From a virus: DNA of 44,195 bases. The notes beneath the pieces are model-generated. The model searched no databases. It had not been told where the DNA came from and saw only the letters and a program-made list of their open reading frames with translations. Location: the IMG/VR virus record IMGVR_UViG_3300044611_000110, positions 1 through 44,195 of that record. One strand, given 5' to 3'. Positions 1 through 6,545 of the stretch are shown in pieces; the first letter of the stretch is position 1, and every line of letters begins with the position of its first letter. The translations under genes were made by a program, and so were the position numbers.

Positions 1-150
1 GTCCTTGTGAGAAGGCCACGGTGAAAGTCCTTGAGGAATTGATCCTCTAAGTCCTTGAGTTGTTGGTGGTTGTATTTCATTCTTTCAACTCGTCTGGATC
101 TTCATCAACAAAGTCAAGTTCGTGAACCTCAATGATGAATTGATCTGTTG
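1..150. repeat. Left copy of contig-terminal direct repeat
   Basis: Bases 1-150 match 44046-44195 with one difference: A at 24 versus G at 44069. A 43-residue reading frame and the 64-residue gene next to it run through the repeat, and the mismatch is synonymous (TTT/TTC, Phe). The overlap therefore looks like the ends of a circular assembly rather than a genuine terminal repeat, although the latter is not excluded. Confidence 0.9.
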
Positions 151-271
151 TCCCAATGTCTACGTATTGTTTCTCAAGTGCTTTTACAACCTCACTCCAT
201 TGGGCATAAATTCCTACCAATGTTGATGTTGCAAACATCGGTTCTTTGAATGACAAGCTGTAGACTTCCAT
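77..271 (-). CDS. Small acidic hypothetical protein, early region
   Basis: Encodes 64 residues from an ATG at 271 and is not recognised. The C-terminus is acidic (VDEDPDELKE) and there is no membrane segment. It belongs to the run of small minus-strand early genes. Its TGA overlaps the ATG of the next gene (80) as ATGA, which implies translational coupling. The leader contains a degenerate form of the intergenic repeat seen further upstream. By position it would be expressed early, perhaps acting on host functions, but nothing in the sequence shows a specific role. Confidence 0.7.
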   Translation of the reverse strand: MEVYSLSFKEPMFATSTLVGIYAQWSEVVKALEKQYVDIGTTDQFIIEVHELDFVDEDPDELKE

Positions 272-292
272 GATGGTTTGTGGGTGAATTGG

Positions 293-463
293 TTAGTCGT
301 AGTCATCAAGGTTGGTAACAGGAATGACATCTTGCACCATCTCATTGGGATGGCACATTCCATCAGCAATACACCATGCGTCCTTGTATGTAGGCGCGTT
401 GATGTACTCCATAGCAGTTGTATAACTGTATGGATTTAGGCCGAAGCTGATTTGATACAACAA
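293..463 (-). CDS. Small hypothetical protein, TTG start proposed
   Basis: An open frame ends with TAA at 293. The preferred start is TTG at 463, giving 56 residues, because an AAGGACG ribosome-binding site lies about 10 nt upstream within the motif CACAAGGACGCAC, which also precedes another early gene. The alternative is ATG at 412, giving 39 residues. The protein ends in an acidic tail (NLDDYD) and has two Cys around residue 32-37. It follows a terminator hairpin at 506-531, so it may be reached only by read-through or from its own promoter. Function unknown. Confidence 0.5.
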   Translation of the reverse strand: MLYQISFGLNPYSYTTAMEYINAPTYKDAWCIADGMCHPNEMVQDVIPVTNLDDYD

Positions 464-505
464 ATGGCGTGCGTCCTTGTGATGATTGTGAAAGGTTTGT
501 GCACT

Positions 506-531
506 AAAAAACTCCGGTTTGTGGCCGGAGT
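506..531 (-). terminator. Rho-independent terminator in early region
   Basis: On the minus strand ACTCCGG (531-525) pairs with CCGGAGT (517-511) across a 7-nt loop and is followed by a run of T (510-506). It lies between the 48-residue gene and the TTG-start gene, so early transcription from the 1.5 kb side should be partly attenuated here. Confidence 0.8.
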
Positions 532-543
532 TAGTTGTTGGTT

Positions 544-690
544 TTAGGTTTCAATCGGCACGATGTCGATATAACCTTTTGGGTATCGGTCACAGTATCC
601 GTCGAGCACACTTTCCGCATCTTCGTAGTTATCGTAGCCGTCGAGAATTTCGTTCCCTTCCAGGGACCACTTAACGATTGCGTAGTACAT
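544..690 (-). CDS. Small hypothetical protein (48 aa), early region
   Basis: Runs from ATG at 690 to TAA at 544 and encodes 48 residues beginning MYYAIVKWSLEG. The composition is rich in Tyr and Asp (GYDNYEDAE, DGYCDRYPKGYIDIVPIE), typical of a small folded acidic protein. One copy of the early-region leader repeat (701-727) lies immediately upstream. The strong terminator at 506-531 follows it directly. No family recognised. Confidence 0.7.
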   Translation of the reverse strand: MYYAIVKWSLEGNEILDGYDNYEDAESVLDGYCDRYPKGYIDIVPIET

Positions 691-700
691 GACAAAGAAT

Positions 701-727
701 GGATTGTGTAGGTTAGTGGATGGATTG
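701..727 (-). repeat. Early-region leader repeat, copy 1
   Basis: A 27-nt element identical at 24 of 27 positions to 1084-1110 and closely similar to 1324-1348. On the transcribed strand it starts CAATCCATCCACTA. It sits between the stop of one small gene and the start of the next, so it is part of the intergenic leader. Confidence 0.8.
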
Positions 728-728
728 A

Positions 729-1070
729 CTAAGCGTCAGCCAACATGTAGCCGCTGAAGAACTCTTCAGTGTCAAACTGTTTGGTGCTTTTATTCCAAAC
801 ACGAATGAACCATTGCCCACGCTTCTGAAATACTCCCTCACCGTCCACACAATGCGCCCAGCAGATAGCATTAAGTCGCGATTTGGTGGTTGCTGTTTGA
901 TGTTTGCCATCAAAGAGCTGCACATAGTTATTGCCAATGCGGGCAATTTTGTTACCGTAAAGGTACACGGTGGAAATGTTGTCACCGTCTGTCTCGACTC
1001 GGGTGTTGTCTAACGACCAGTTGAGACCCTCGGTGATGGCTTCATTCATGAGCCGTTCGATCTTACGCAT
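729..1070 (-). CDS. Hypothetical protein (113 aa), early region
   Basis: The largest of the small early proteins on this side of the join, starting at ATG 1070 behind a strong AAGGAGG ribosome-binding site. Alternating hydrophobic and polar stretches in the middle (STVYLYGNKIARIGNNYVQLFDG) suggest a beta-rich fold with several aromatic residues. The motif GKHQTATTKSRLNAICW resembles small conserved phage proteins of unknown function. No catalytic motif, membrane segment or signal peptide is visible. The leader carries repeat copy 2. Confidence 0.75.
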   Translation of the reverse strand: MRKIERLMNEAITEGLNWSLDNTRVETDGDNISTVYLYGNKIARIGNNYVQLFDGKHQTATTKSRLNAICWAHCVDGEGVFQKRGQWFIRVWNKSTKQFDTEEFFSGYMLADA

Positions 1071-1083
1071 GGTGCCTCCTTGT

Positions 1084-1110
1084 GGATTGGGTAGCGTAGT
1101 GGATGGATTG
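1084..1110 (-). repeat. Early-region leader repeat, copy 2
   Basis: A 27-nt element upstream of the 113-residue gene. It is followed on the transcribed strand by ACAAGGAGGCACC and the start codon. It matches copy 1 at 24 of 27 positions. Confidence 0.8.
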
Positions 1111-1122
1111 TCAGTTGAAAGA

Positions 1123-1305
1123 TCAGGCTTGCCTGAGGTCTTTGTAATGCCGCTCTAAGCGGTTCCAGCGATCAGCCCAGAAGTGCATCAAAGATTCGTG
1201 GCCATATTCAACAGCAAGGCTGAATTGGCTGGATGCGTAATCGATTTGTTTGTTGAGCCATTCAGCGTTGGAATAGCAAAGGGATTGAGTCTTTGTGGTT
1301 TGCAT
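1123..1305 (-). CDS. Hypothetical protein (60 aa), early region
   Basis: Starts at ATG 1305 and encodes 60 residues, mostly predicted helical (NAEWLNKQIDYASSQFSLAVEYGHESLMHFWADRWNRLERHYKDL) and rich in Trp, His and Tyr. The ribosome-binding site AAGGACG is in the repeated CACAAGGACGCAC context. Leader repeat copy 3 (1324-1348) precedes it. No homology recognised. By position and size it is an early gene product. Confidence 0.7.
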   Translation of the reverse strand: MQTTKTQSLCYSNAEWLNKQIDYASSQFSLAVEYGHESLMHFWADRWNRLERHYKDLRQA

Positions 1306-1323
1306 TGGCTGGTGCGTCCTTGT

Positions 1324-1348
1324 GGTTGCGTAGGTTAGTGGATGGATT
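1324..1348 (-). repeat. Early-region leader repeat, copy 3
   Basis: A 25-nt element sharing GGTTAGTGGATGGATT (plus-strand reading) exactly with copy 1. It overlaps the stop codon of the 59-residue gene and leads into the 60-residue gene. A degenerate fourth copy is visible at 1554-1581 upstream of the first early gene. Confidence 0.75.
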
Positions 1349-1526
1349 AAACACGGCCCATGGCTAGGTCGTCCATGAACTCGCGCAAAGTGTCGGTGGG
1401 CAGGTAGTTGGCCAGGCTGTTTAGCAGCCCGTCGACGTTCTGATCGTAGACAAGCACTAGTTCCGCAAAGTCTGCACGGATAGCCTGCGGCTCTGTTTCT
1501 GCATATGGAGTGTTGAACTCAAACAT
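1347..1526 (-). CDS. First early gene: hypothetical acidic protein (59 aa)
   Basis: Begins at ATG 1526 behind an AAAGGAGG ribosome-binding site, one of the strongest in the window. It encodes 59 acidic residues beginning MFEFNTPYAETEPQ and has no recognised domain. It is the first gene of the leftward early operon, next to the non-coding regulatory stretch. In T7-like phages genes in this place are transcribed first by host RNA polymerase and often modify host machinery; that role is inferred from position only. Confidence 0.75.
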   Translation of the reverse strand: MFEFNTPYAETEPQAIRADFAELVLVYDQNVDGLLNSLANYLPTDTLREFMDDLAMGRV

Positions 1527-1902
1527 GGTGCGCCTCCTTTGGTGGTGTTGTTGTGGATAGCGTAGCAGAGTGGATGCAATGGGCAAAAGGATGTGGGCTC
1601 AGCTGCAGCTGGCCAGGCTGCTGTATGGCCTCAGTCTCGCCCCATCGGAGACTGGCTGCGTGCCCTTATTCTGCTGTCGATGTGCGGACCACTGATGTGA
1701 TCTGCAGCAATTGTGCCCACAAGTGGATGCAGTGTGCAGCGGATACTGTGCAACCTGCTGCACTGTCACACAACAGGGAGGCGCTACAGATCGAGCCTAA
1801 TAATTTTGTACTAGTCCAGTGCTCGCCTATGGTTTCCGTGGTAGATCTAGTGTCGCCAGCCCCAGAATCACGCTACATCTGGTGTTTTAGGGCCTTCTGG
1901 TG

Positions 1903-1921
1903 ACTAGATTATTGATCTAGT
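1903..1921. repeat. Inverted repeat ACTAGAT/ATCTAGT
   Basis: Seven-base arms with a 5-nt spacer. Half of it (GATCTAGTG) recurs as a direct repeat at 1845-1853. Four CTAG tetramers fall between about 1811 and 1920. This is an operator-like arrangement upstream of the RHH gene. Confidence 0.6.
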
Positions 1922-2032
1922 GGCACGTTCAGCACCCCCGGCACGGGGGATTGCGGCCCTGTTACACCGCTTATATGCCTTCAGAAATTTTTGTCGGAAA
2001 GTGAGCCAGATCTGCTGCACTCTGAGACCAAC

Positions 2033-2047
2033 TCACATCACTGTGAT
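2033..2047. promoter_or_regulatory. Operator-like dyad upstream of RHH gene
   Basis: TCACA and TGTGA are arranged as an inverted repeat with a 4-nt spacer, overlapping the dyad ATCAC-T-GTGAT. It lies 70 bp before the RHH start. It is a candidate protein-binding site; the binder is unknown and autoregulation by the RHH protein is one possibility. Confidence 0.35.
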
Positions 2048-2116
2048 ACGTTATTGAGGTGGGGCCGCGTGCTTGCAACACCGACCCCGTGACCAACTCA
2101 ACCAAGGATTGAGCTG

Positions 2117-2299
2117 ATGACCCAAGTCTTACGAGCCCAGGCCAACCTGCAAGCTCTTTCAACAATTGCGACACGCAAACCAGTCCGTGTCACCGCCACT
2201 TTGTCGTGGTCAACCTACCAACAACTCGTCAGTAAAAGCACTGAAGAAGGGCGAAGCATTAGCAACCTAATGGCGTTCATTCTTGAGACCCATCTATAA
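2117..2299 (+). CDS. Ribbon-helix-helix (CopG/Arc-like) DNA-binding protein
   Basis: The only convincing plus-strand gene. It encodes 60 residues from ATG 2117 with AAGGA about 8-12 nt upstream. Residues 20-60 fit the ribbon-helix-helix plan: a short beta strand (KPVRVTATLS), then helix A starting at WSTYQQLVSKSTEEG, a turn with RSISNLMAF, and helix B to the C-terminus. RHH proteins are dimeric repressors that place the strand in the DNA major groove. Its isolation on the opposite strand beside a dyad-rich region suggests a regulator of the early or lysogenic program. That role is inference; a plasmid-type copy or antitoxin regulator would look similar. Confidence 0.7.
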   Translation: MTQVLRAQANLQALSTIATRKPVRVTATLSWSTYQQLVSKSTEEGRSISNLMAFILETHL

Positions 2300-2326
2300 G
2301 CCTCAGGAAGGCCCCTTAAATTATAT

Positions 2327-2614
2327 TTAGGAGTCAGTGTACCAAGGAGCAGTTAAACGCATCTCAGGGAGGCTTGTAGAGCCCTCTGAGAGCGTTTCTG
2401 TATATACAGGAGTCACATAATCAGGCTCAACCTTTTTAGCCTCAGCATGAAACTGCTCAATAGCAGTATCAAGCTCTGTGTCTACCCTTTGATCAATCAC
2501 CCACCGTTCAATCCAGACCAGCAGACCAAGCAGCAGGTGATCAAACCAAGGGATACCTTGTTTCCACGTCACATAGAGTGTGTGGAACTCATTCAACTTA
2601 AGTTCTTTTCCCAC
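2327..2614 (-). CDS. Hypothetical protein (95 aa) coupled to thyX
   Basis: Starts with GTG at 2614, 22 nt inside the end of thyX, with GAGG suitably placed before the GTG. The N-terminal half is hydrophobic and aromatic (PWFDHLLLGLLVWIERWVIDQRVDTELDTAIEQF), possibly one amphipathic or membrane-associated helix followed by an acidic helical stretch. The C-terminal third is Pro/Thr-rich and probably disordered. Overlap with thyX indicates co-translation. It converges on the plus-strand RHH gene. Not recognised as a known family. Confidence 0.65.
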   Translation of the reverse strand: MGKELKLNEFHTLYVTWKQGIPWFDHLLLGLLVWIERWVIDQRVDTELDTAIEQFHAEAKKVEPDYVTPVYTETLSEGSTSLPEMRLTAPWYTDS

Positions 2615-3264
2615 ATAGCCTCACAAACATTAGGAAGGTGTTGATACAGCAGGTCTTGGACTTGACCAGCAATTAACGCATGTTCTTTCTGTGTCCCATG
2701 GGCAGTCCTGAGATCGCAGTAATGCAACCAAGACCGAATCGTTCCATTCATGTACAGCTTGGTTGGAGCTGCCAAGGGAAGCACGTCTCTTGCACACTCT
2801 TTAGCCACTCCATAGTCCAACATCTGTTGATACAGACGGACACCGGCTGCAAAGTGCTTGGTAATCTCGTAATCAAGGTTTGTCTTAATTATTTCATCTA
2901 GATCATCAATGCTGTTCTGTCGGTTCTTTTGATCTTGACGCCGAAGGGAAGGACTACGGGGAATCTCTTCTACCCGTGCGTACCGTTGGGAGAACTCTTG
3001 AAAGGAAAAGCTCCGATGCCGAAGGATTTGAGCTGCTATAGACCGAGTAGTTTCTATTTGAACACACATGTTCACCATCTCAAAGGGAGACCAGTGTTTG
3101 TGTTCAATGAGGTATCTAATTAACCTAGCACTTGTCTTAGTGTTGGTTTGATTAGAAGGATTAGATACTCTTGCCATATAGGCAATAAGTTCTTCTGCAT
3201 CAGGGGTAATGTGGATAAGCTGAACAAAATGAAGCAATGGTTCTACTTGGTGGTTAGCAGACAT
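2593..3264 (-). CDS. thyX: Flavin-dependent thymidylate synthase ThyX
   Basis: Makes dTMP from dUMP using methylene-tetrahydrofolate, with FAD and NADPH as reductant. The 223 residues match the usual ThyX size. The family signature RHR-x7-S is intact: R82-H83-R84 and S92, continuing QRYA. Upstream, the HWSPFEM segment (57-63) is also typical. It sits after terL at the right end, where some marine T7-like phages instead carry transaldolase. Together with the RNR genes it would supply nucleotides for phage DNA. The gene is separated from terL by a terminator and paired hairpins, so it may have its own promoter. Confidence 0.95.
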   Translation of the reverse strand: MSANHQVEPLLHFVQLIHITPDAEELIAYMARVSNPSNQTNTKTSARLIRYLIEHKHWSPFEMVNMCVQIETTRSIAAQILRHRSFSFQEFSQRYARVEEIPRSPSLRRQDQKNRQNSIDDLDEIIKTNLDYEITKHFAAGVRLYQQMLDYGVAKECARDVLPLAAPTKLYMNGTIRSWLHYCDLRTAHGTQKEHALIAGQVQDLLYQHLPNVCEAMWEKNLS

Positions 3265-3287
3265 ACTGTCTAATTAGTGATATAAAT

Positions 3288-3307
3288 GATGTCCCTTCCA
3301 GGACATC
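3288..3307. repeat. GATGTCC/GGACATC hairpin, copy 1
   Basis: Seven-base arms around CTTCCA. A second hairpin with the same ATGTCC/GGACAT arms lies at 3364-3383, and CCGG-TATAT-CCGG follows at about 3307-3319. All are in the terL-thyX gap. Confidence 0.7.
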
Positions 3308-3363
3308 CGGTATATCCGGAATTAAGTTCTTGAAGGGAGTGAGTTAAAGGTGGTACTTTTTAG

Positions 3364-3383
3364 ATGTCCATTCCCAGGGACAT
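3364..3383. repeat. ATGTCC/GGACAT hairpin, copy 2
   Basis: Six-base arms around an 8-nt loop, repeating the arms of the hairpin at 3288-3307. It lies between the terL terminator and thyX. Confidence 0.7.
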
Positions 3384-3386
3384 AGT

Positions 3387-3424
3387 AAAAGGGGAAGATT
3401 GTCTTTATTTGACTTGTCTTCCCC
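3387..3424 (-). terminator. Terminator after terL
   Basis: On the minus strand GGGGAAGA and TCTTCCCC form an 8-bp stem with an 18-nt loop, followed by TTTT. It ends the late packaging operon before thyX. Confidence 0.7.
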
Positions 3425-3457
3425 CGTACAGGAGTTCCGGTCCACCCTTCCATCCCT

Positions 3458-3477
3458 CCTGTATACACCCCTGATCG
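3458..3477 (-). repeat. 20-nt exact repeat shared with RNA polymerase gene
   Basis: The 20 bases starting CCTGTATACA (plus strand), just after the terL stop, recur exactly at 40641-40660 inside the RNA polymerase gene. Flanking bases differ at once on both sides. Purpose unknown. Confidence 0.85.
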
Positions 3478-3480
3478 GTC

Positions 3481-5244
3481 TTAAACCCAGGTGGGGACTG
3501 AACTTTTGGAATTACCTCTGGCTTGTCTTTTTTGGTCTAGAGACATCCCAAGGACGATGTGGTTGGTCTCGCATTGGGGGTCGTCGATGAACCCTTGCAG
3601 CATGTCGCTCCACTCCTCCATCTTCCGTTGTTTGACGACCTCCATGGCTGAGATGCCCATGGCGTCAGTGAAGTACTTGACACCTTGAGCAAGGGAGTCG
3701 AGACGGTCATCGTGTTTGATGGCGTATTTCTCCCGGCACATCCGACTCATCTGATAGAACAGCATGTACAGGAGTCGTTTCTCTGGAGCTTCGTCAGGGT
3801 TGGAGTTGTAGTCCCACTCGACCACACCACGATCAACGACCAGGCGGTGTTGGTTCATGATGGGTTCCAGGGCGTCGATGATGCGCTCTTCTTTACGGAC
3901 GGTAGCCCGGACTTCTTCAACACCGATGTTTTGTTTGGTCTGTTGAAGGTGTTTCTTAAATAGTTCTGCAACGATGCCATCACCAAAGTTGGTCTCGATG
4001 ACAAGTTTGGTGACGTTGTACTTCTTGCAGCCTCTAAGGATGTCAAGAAGGGTGGTGTCGGAGTAACCGTCTCTGTAAGCACGGATCTCGTGGACGTACA
4101 GGAAGCCGTTCTTTTGGCTTATGTAGGTGGCAGCTGTTTCGTCTGTGCCTCGACCTGACGGGTCAACGCTGCATATCGTTTCATCGTACGCACTCCACTC
4201 TCCCTGAAGCTGCATCGGGGAGTAGAAATAATCACCCGGTAAGCCAACCGTAGGCAGATCCTTGAGAACATTACGAGGATCACTGCACCACACAACAGAA
4301 TCCGGCGCTTGAGTCGGGTTAACAGCGGTAACGATAAGGTCTTGGAACTTAAGTGGGAACTTTTCTGCATCACTAAGACTCGTATCAAGCATGAACTGGA
4401 GCATGAAGTTGCTCCGACCCATAGCGGCTTCCCGTTCCAGCAGGTCTTCATGGCTGAAGCGGTCTGGATCCGTAATACCCCACGCTTCGGCACCGGAATC
4501 GATGTCCTCTTGGAGTTGAGGGGCAATCAGTCCTTCGTATTGGGACAGCTTGCGGGGGTATCGAGCAGGCCACACAAACGGACGGTAGTTTCGTTCAGCC
4601 AGCTTGCGGTAAATGGTGAAGGTGGTCTGAGGCGTACCAAGGTACATGATGCGGGAGTCTTCCTTTGGGGTCAGGATTGACTCGGCCTCTGTACACAGTT
4701 GAAGAAGCTTTTCTCGCATCATCTCCGTCATGGAGTTACCAGGCACCTCCACGTCATCAAGAATCATCAGGTCAGCACGAGAACCCGTCAGCTGACCCGT
4801 AATACCGACTGACTTAACGGACGGTGCCTGGGATGGCGAGCAGTTCACATCAAAAGAGATACGCGACCACCGGGCGTCGTCACTTTTAGGGCGCAAGTGA
4901 ACCAGCCACGGGGTCTCAATGATTAGCTTCTGCAGGAAGATCGACATGTTGTCTGCACGCTCTTTGGAAGCGGAGATGATCATGATCTTCTTTTCTGGGT
5001 TGTTGAACAGGGTCCACAACACAAAGGCTCCCGTGATCCAGGACTTACCAACACCCCGGAACGCTTGGATCTGTAGTCGCTTTGGTCCGTGCTGCAGGTA
5101 ATCTGCAATGGCGTATTGAGCGCGGGTTGGAGAGGGCAGATCTAACTGCCCCCAGAGAGCCTGTAGAAAAAGCTTAAAATCTTGCTGTAGGGACTCAATC
5201 ACGGAGACCCCCCTAGGAGCCTCTGTGCGGCGTTTTATAGGCAT
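3481..5244 (-). CDS. terL: Large terminase subunit (T7 gp19-like)
   Basis: Motor of DNA packaging: an ATPase that pumps DNA into the prohead through the portal and cuts concatemers. At 587 residues it is nearly the size of T7 gp19 (586). A Walker A-like motif AFRGVGKS ends near residue 68 and a Walker B stretch LMILDDVE lies near 160. The C-terminal RNase H-like nuclease domain begins with ICSVDPSGRG near 360, continues with KLVIETNFGDG, and ends with HDDRLDSLAQG. It starts at ATG 5244. Upstream is the basic 395-residue gene and a hairpin; small terminase is two genes further upstream, as in relatives. Confidence 0.97.
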   Translation of the reverse strand: MPIKRRTEAPRGVSVIESLQQDFKLFLQALWGQLDLPSPTRAQYAIADYLQHGPKRLQIQAFRGVGKSWITGAFVLWTLFNNPEKKIMIISASKERADNMSIFLQKLIIETPWLVHLRPKSDDARWSRISFDVNCSPSQAPSVKSVGITGQLTGSRADLMILDDVEVPGNSMTEMMREKLLQLCTEAESILTPKEDSRIMYLGTPQTTFTIYRKLAERNYRPFVWPARYPRKLSQYEGLIAPQLQEDIDSGAEAWGITDPDRFSHEDLLEREAAMGRSNFMLQFMLDTSLSDAEKFPLKFQDLIVTAVNPTQAPDSVVWCSDPRNVLKDLPTVGLPGDYFYSPMQLQGEWSAYDETICSVDPSGRGTDETAATYISQKNGFLYVHEIRAYRDGYSDTTLLDILRGCKKYNVTKLVIETNFGDGIVAELFKKHLQQTKQNIGVEEVRATVRKEERIIDALEPIMNQHRLVVDRGVVEWDYNSNPDEAPEKRLLYMLFYQMSRMCREKYAIKHDDRLDSLAQGVKYFTDAMGISAMEVVKQRKMEEWSDMLQGFIDDPQCETNHIVLGMSLDQKRQARGNSKSSVPTWV

Positions 5245-5313
5245 TATAATAGAATGTACCTGAGTGGATAAATAACGGCCTTCCAGGGGCTTCTAGGGGC
5301 CAATAAGAAGCAA

Positions 5314-5338
5314 TGCCGCCCCATGGTTAGGAGCGGCA
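5314..5338 (-). terminator. Hairpin upstream of terL, possible weak terminator
   Basis: A nine-base stem (TGCCGCTCC with GGGGCGGCA on the minus strand, one T-G wobble) and 7-nt loop, followed by a T-rich but interrupted stretch. It could reduce read-through into terL or act as an RNA-processing stem. Confidence 0.45.
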
Positions 5339-5355
5339 CGCATTTATGGAGTTAG

Positions 5356-6543
5356 TTATGCAAGACCTGATTTGCGTGCAGCAAGCATCCGTTCGCGCTT
5401 ACGGCGTTGCTCAGCAGTTTCAGACTTGGGCATCTTGTCGGTTGATGCTTGGTTGAAGTACTTCGACGAATCCGCTTTGGTTGCGGCTTGATCGATCTTC
5501 AGGCTGTCCTTGACGCCTTCACCGCCAGACTTGGAAGCAGCTTTTGGTTCTTGCTTGGGTGCTTCTTTGGCAACCGTTGGAGCATCAGCCCGTTGACCCG
5601 TGGCCTGATCAAGACCCATTTCCTTGCGGAAACGGTTCAGCAGGGGGTTACCAGAGCCGCCAACCTTGTCTCGGTACTCCTTAGAGCCTTGGTACAAGCC
5701 CTTACCGCCGTCGCGGTAGGTCTCGCTTGCTTTGGGTGCAGGCTTAGAGGGAGTGCTGGCTTTGGCCTTGGGAGAGGGGTTGCGGACAGCCGTAGTGGGC
5801 TGTTGGCTAGCACTACGAACAGGACGTGCAGGTTGCTTTTCTGCAGGCTTTGCAGCTTCGGTATCAGTGAACTTCGATTGCTCTTTGCCAGGAACGTAGC
5901 GACCGTCGGTTGCAGTTGACCCCTTGTTTTCCGGGGTGTCTTTCATGTTGTACCGCTTGCGAAGCTCTTTAGACTTCCCCTTCCAAAATTCTGGATTGGC
6001 AGCATCCTTTGCAGCATCTTGCATCATGCTGGCAATGGTCAGGGCTCCAATCACTTTGTTTGTACCAGCGCCAACACGAGGCCCTGCAAACATGCCTTCA
6101 GGAGTAAGTCGGCTTGTGCCACGACCACGAGCCGTACGGACTTCACTGGAGCGGCTACCTTGAGCGGCTAGCCGTGCTTTGTTTTCCGCCAATTCACGAC
6201 GGGTCGGTTCAGTCCGACTAGTGCCAGGACCAGAGCGACCAGGAGGAAGTTGGGGACGATTGCCAGATGCAGGCATCGATTCCCTTGCAGGTGGAAGTTG
6301 GGGCCGATCAGTGTTTACACGAACACGACGCACGTCTTGTCCAGATCCTTGCCGCTCACCCCACGGCTGGCTGGAGTTACCCACACGATTTTGTCCTTGG
6401 GTGCTTTGCGGAAGCTGCCGCCGGGGACCAGTGCGAGGTGCAGGCTGAATGGGAGACTTTTGTGCGCGTTGACTATTAAGCTTTGCCTGCTGACGAGACC
6501 GCATATTGCCAGGCTTTTGCTTGGCTTTATTTTTAGGTGCCAT
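5356..6543 (-). CDS. Basic, low-complexity protein, probable virion or packaging-associated
   Basis: Encodes 395 residues dominated by Arg, Lys, Pro, Gln, Ser and Ala, largely disordered by inspection. A short motif is repeated (RPQLPPAR and RPQLPPGR near residues 80-105). A less disordered part lies around 155-210 (NKVIGALTIASMMQDAAKD). A conserved-looking stretch (YRDGGKGLYQGSKEYRDKVGG) is near 285-305. It lies between small and large terminase genes, behind an HNH gene. Comparable basic proteins occupy this place in related cyanophages and may be minor structural proteins, but no function can be assigned. Confidence 0.75.
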   Translation of the reverse strand: MAPKNKAKQKPGNMRSRQQAKLNSQRAQKSPIQPAPRTGPRRQLPQSTQGQNRVGNSSQPWGERQGSGQDVRRVRVNTDRPQLPPARESMPASGNRPQLPPGRSGPGTSRTEPTRRELAENKARLAAQGSRSSEVRTARGRGTSRLTPEGMFAGPRVGAGTNKVIGALTIASMMQDAAKDAANPEFWKGKSKELRKRYNMKDTPENKGSTATDGRYVPGKEQSKFTDTEAAKPAEKQPARPVRSASQQPTTAVRNPSPKAKASTPSKPAPKASETYRDGGKGLYQGSKEYRDKVGGSGNPLLNRFRKEMGLDQATGQRADAPTVAKEAPKQEPKAASKSGGEGVKDSLKIDQAATKADSSKYFNQASTDKMPKSETAEQRRKRERMLAARKSGLA

Positions 6544-6545
6544 TA

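Larger units (their letters stand above)
1527..2116. promoter_or_regulatory. Dyad-rich non-coding region, candidate control region and genome ends
   Basis: About 590 bp without a convincing gene, between the leftward early operon and the rightward RHH gene. It contains hairpins at 1632-1654 (CAGTCTC/GAGACTG) and 1935-1949 (CCCCCG/CGGGGG), an inverted repeat at 1903-1921 (ACTAGAT/ATCTAGT), the palindrome TAGATCTA at 1842-1849, a direct repeat GATCTAGTG at 1845 and 1914, and the TCACA/TGTGA dyad at 2033-2046. By synteny with T7-like phages the physical ends lie between the late packaging genes and the first early genes, which points here. No clean promoter could be picked out by eye. Confidence 0.55.

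Noticed and set aside
1-150. True direct terminal repeat of the virion DNA
   Set aside because: It lies within genes that read through it, and ends in T7-like phages fall between late and early regions; assembly overlap is simpler. Read-start data could reverse this.
1553-1903. Open frame of 116 codons on the plus strand in the control region
   Set aside because: It begins with GTG without a ribosome-binding site, has odd Cys/Trp-rich composition and covers several hairpins; it reads like non-coding DNA.
2300-2326. Terminator between the RHH gene and its convergent neighbour
   Set aside because: Only a 4-bp GCCT/AGGC stem without a T-run is visible.
5240-5256. TATAAT box before terL
   Set aside because: It overlaps the terL start codon and has no suitable -35 partner, so it cannot drive a normal terL transcript.
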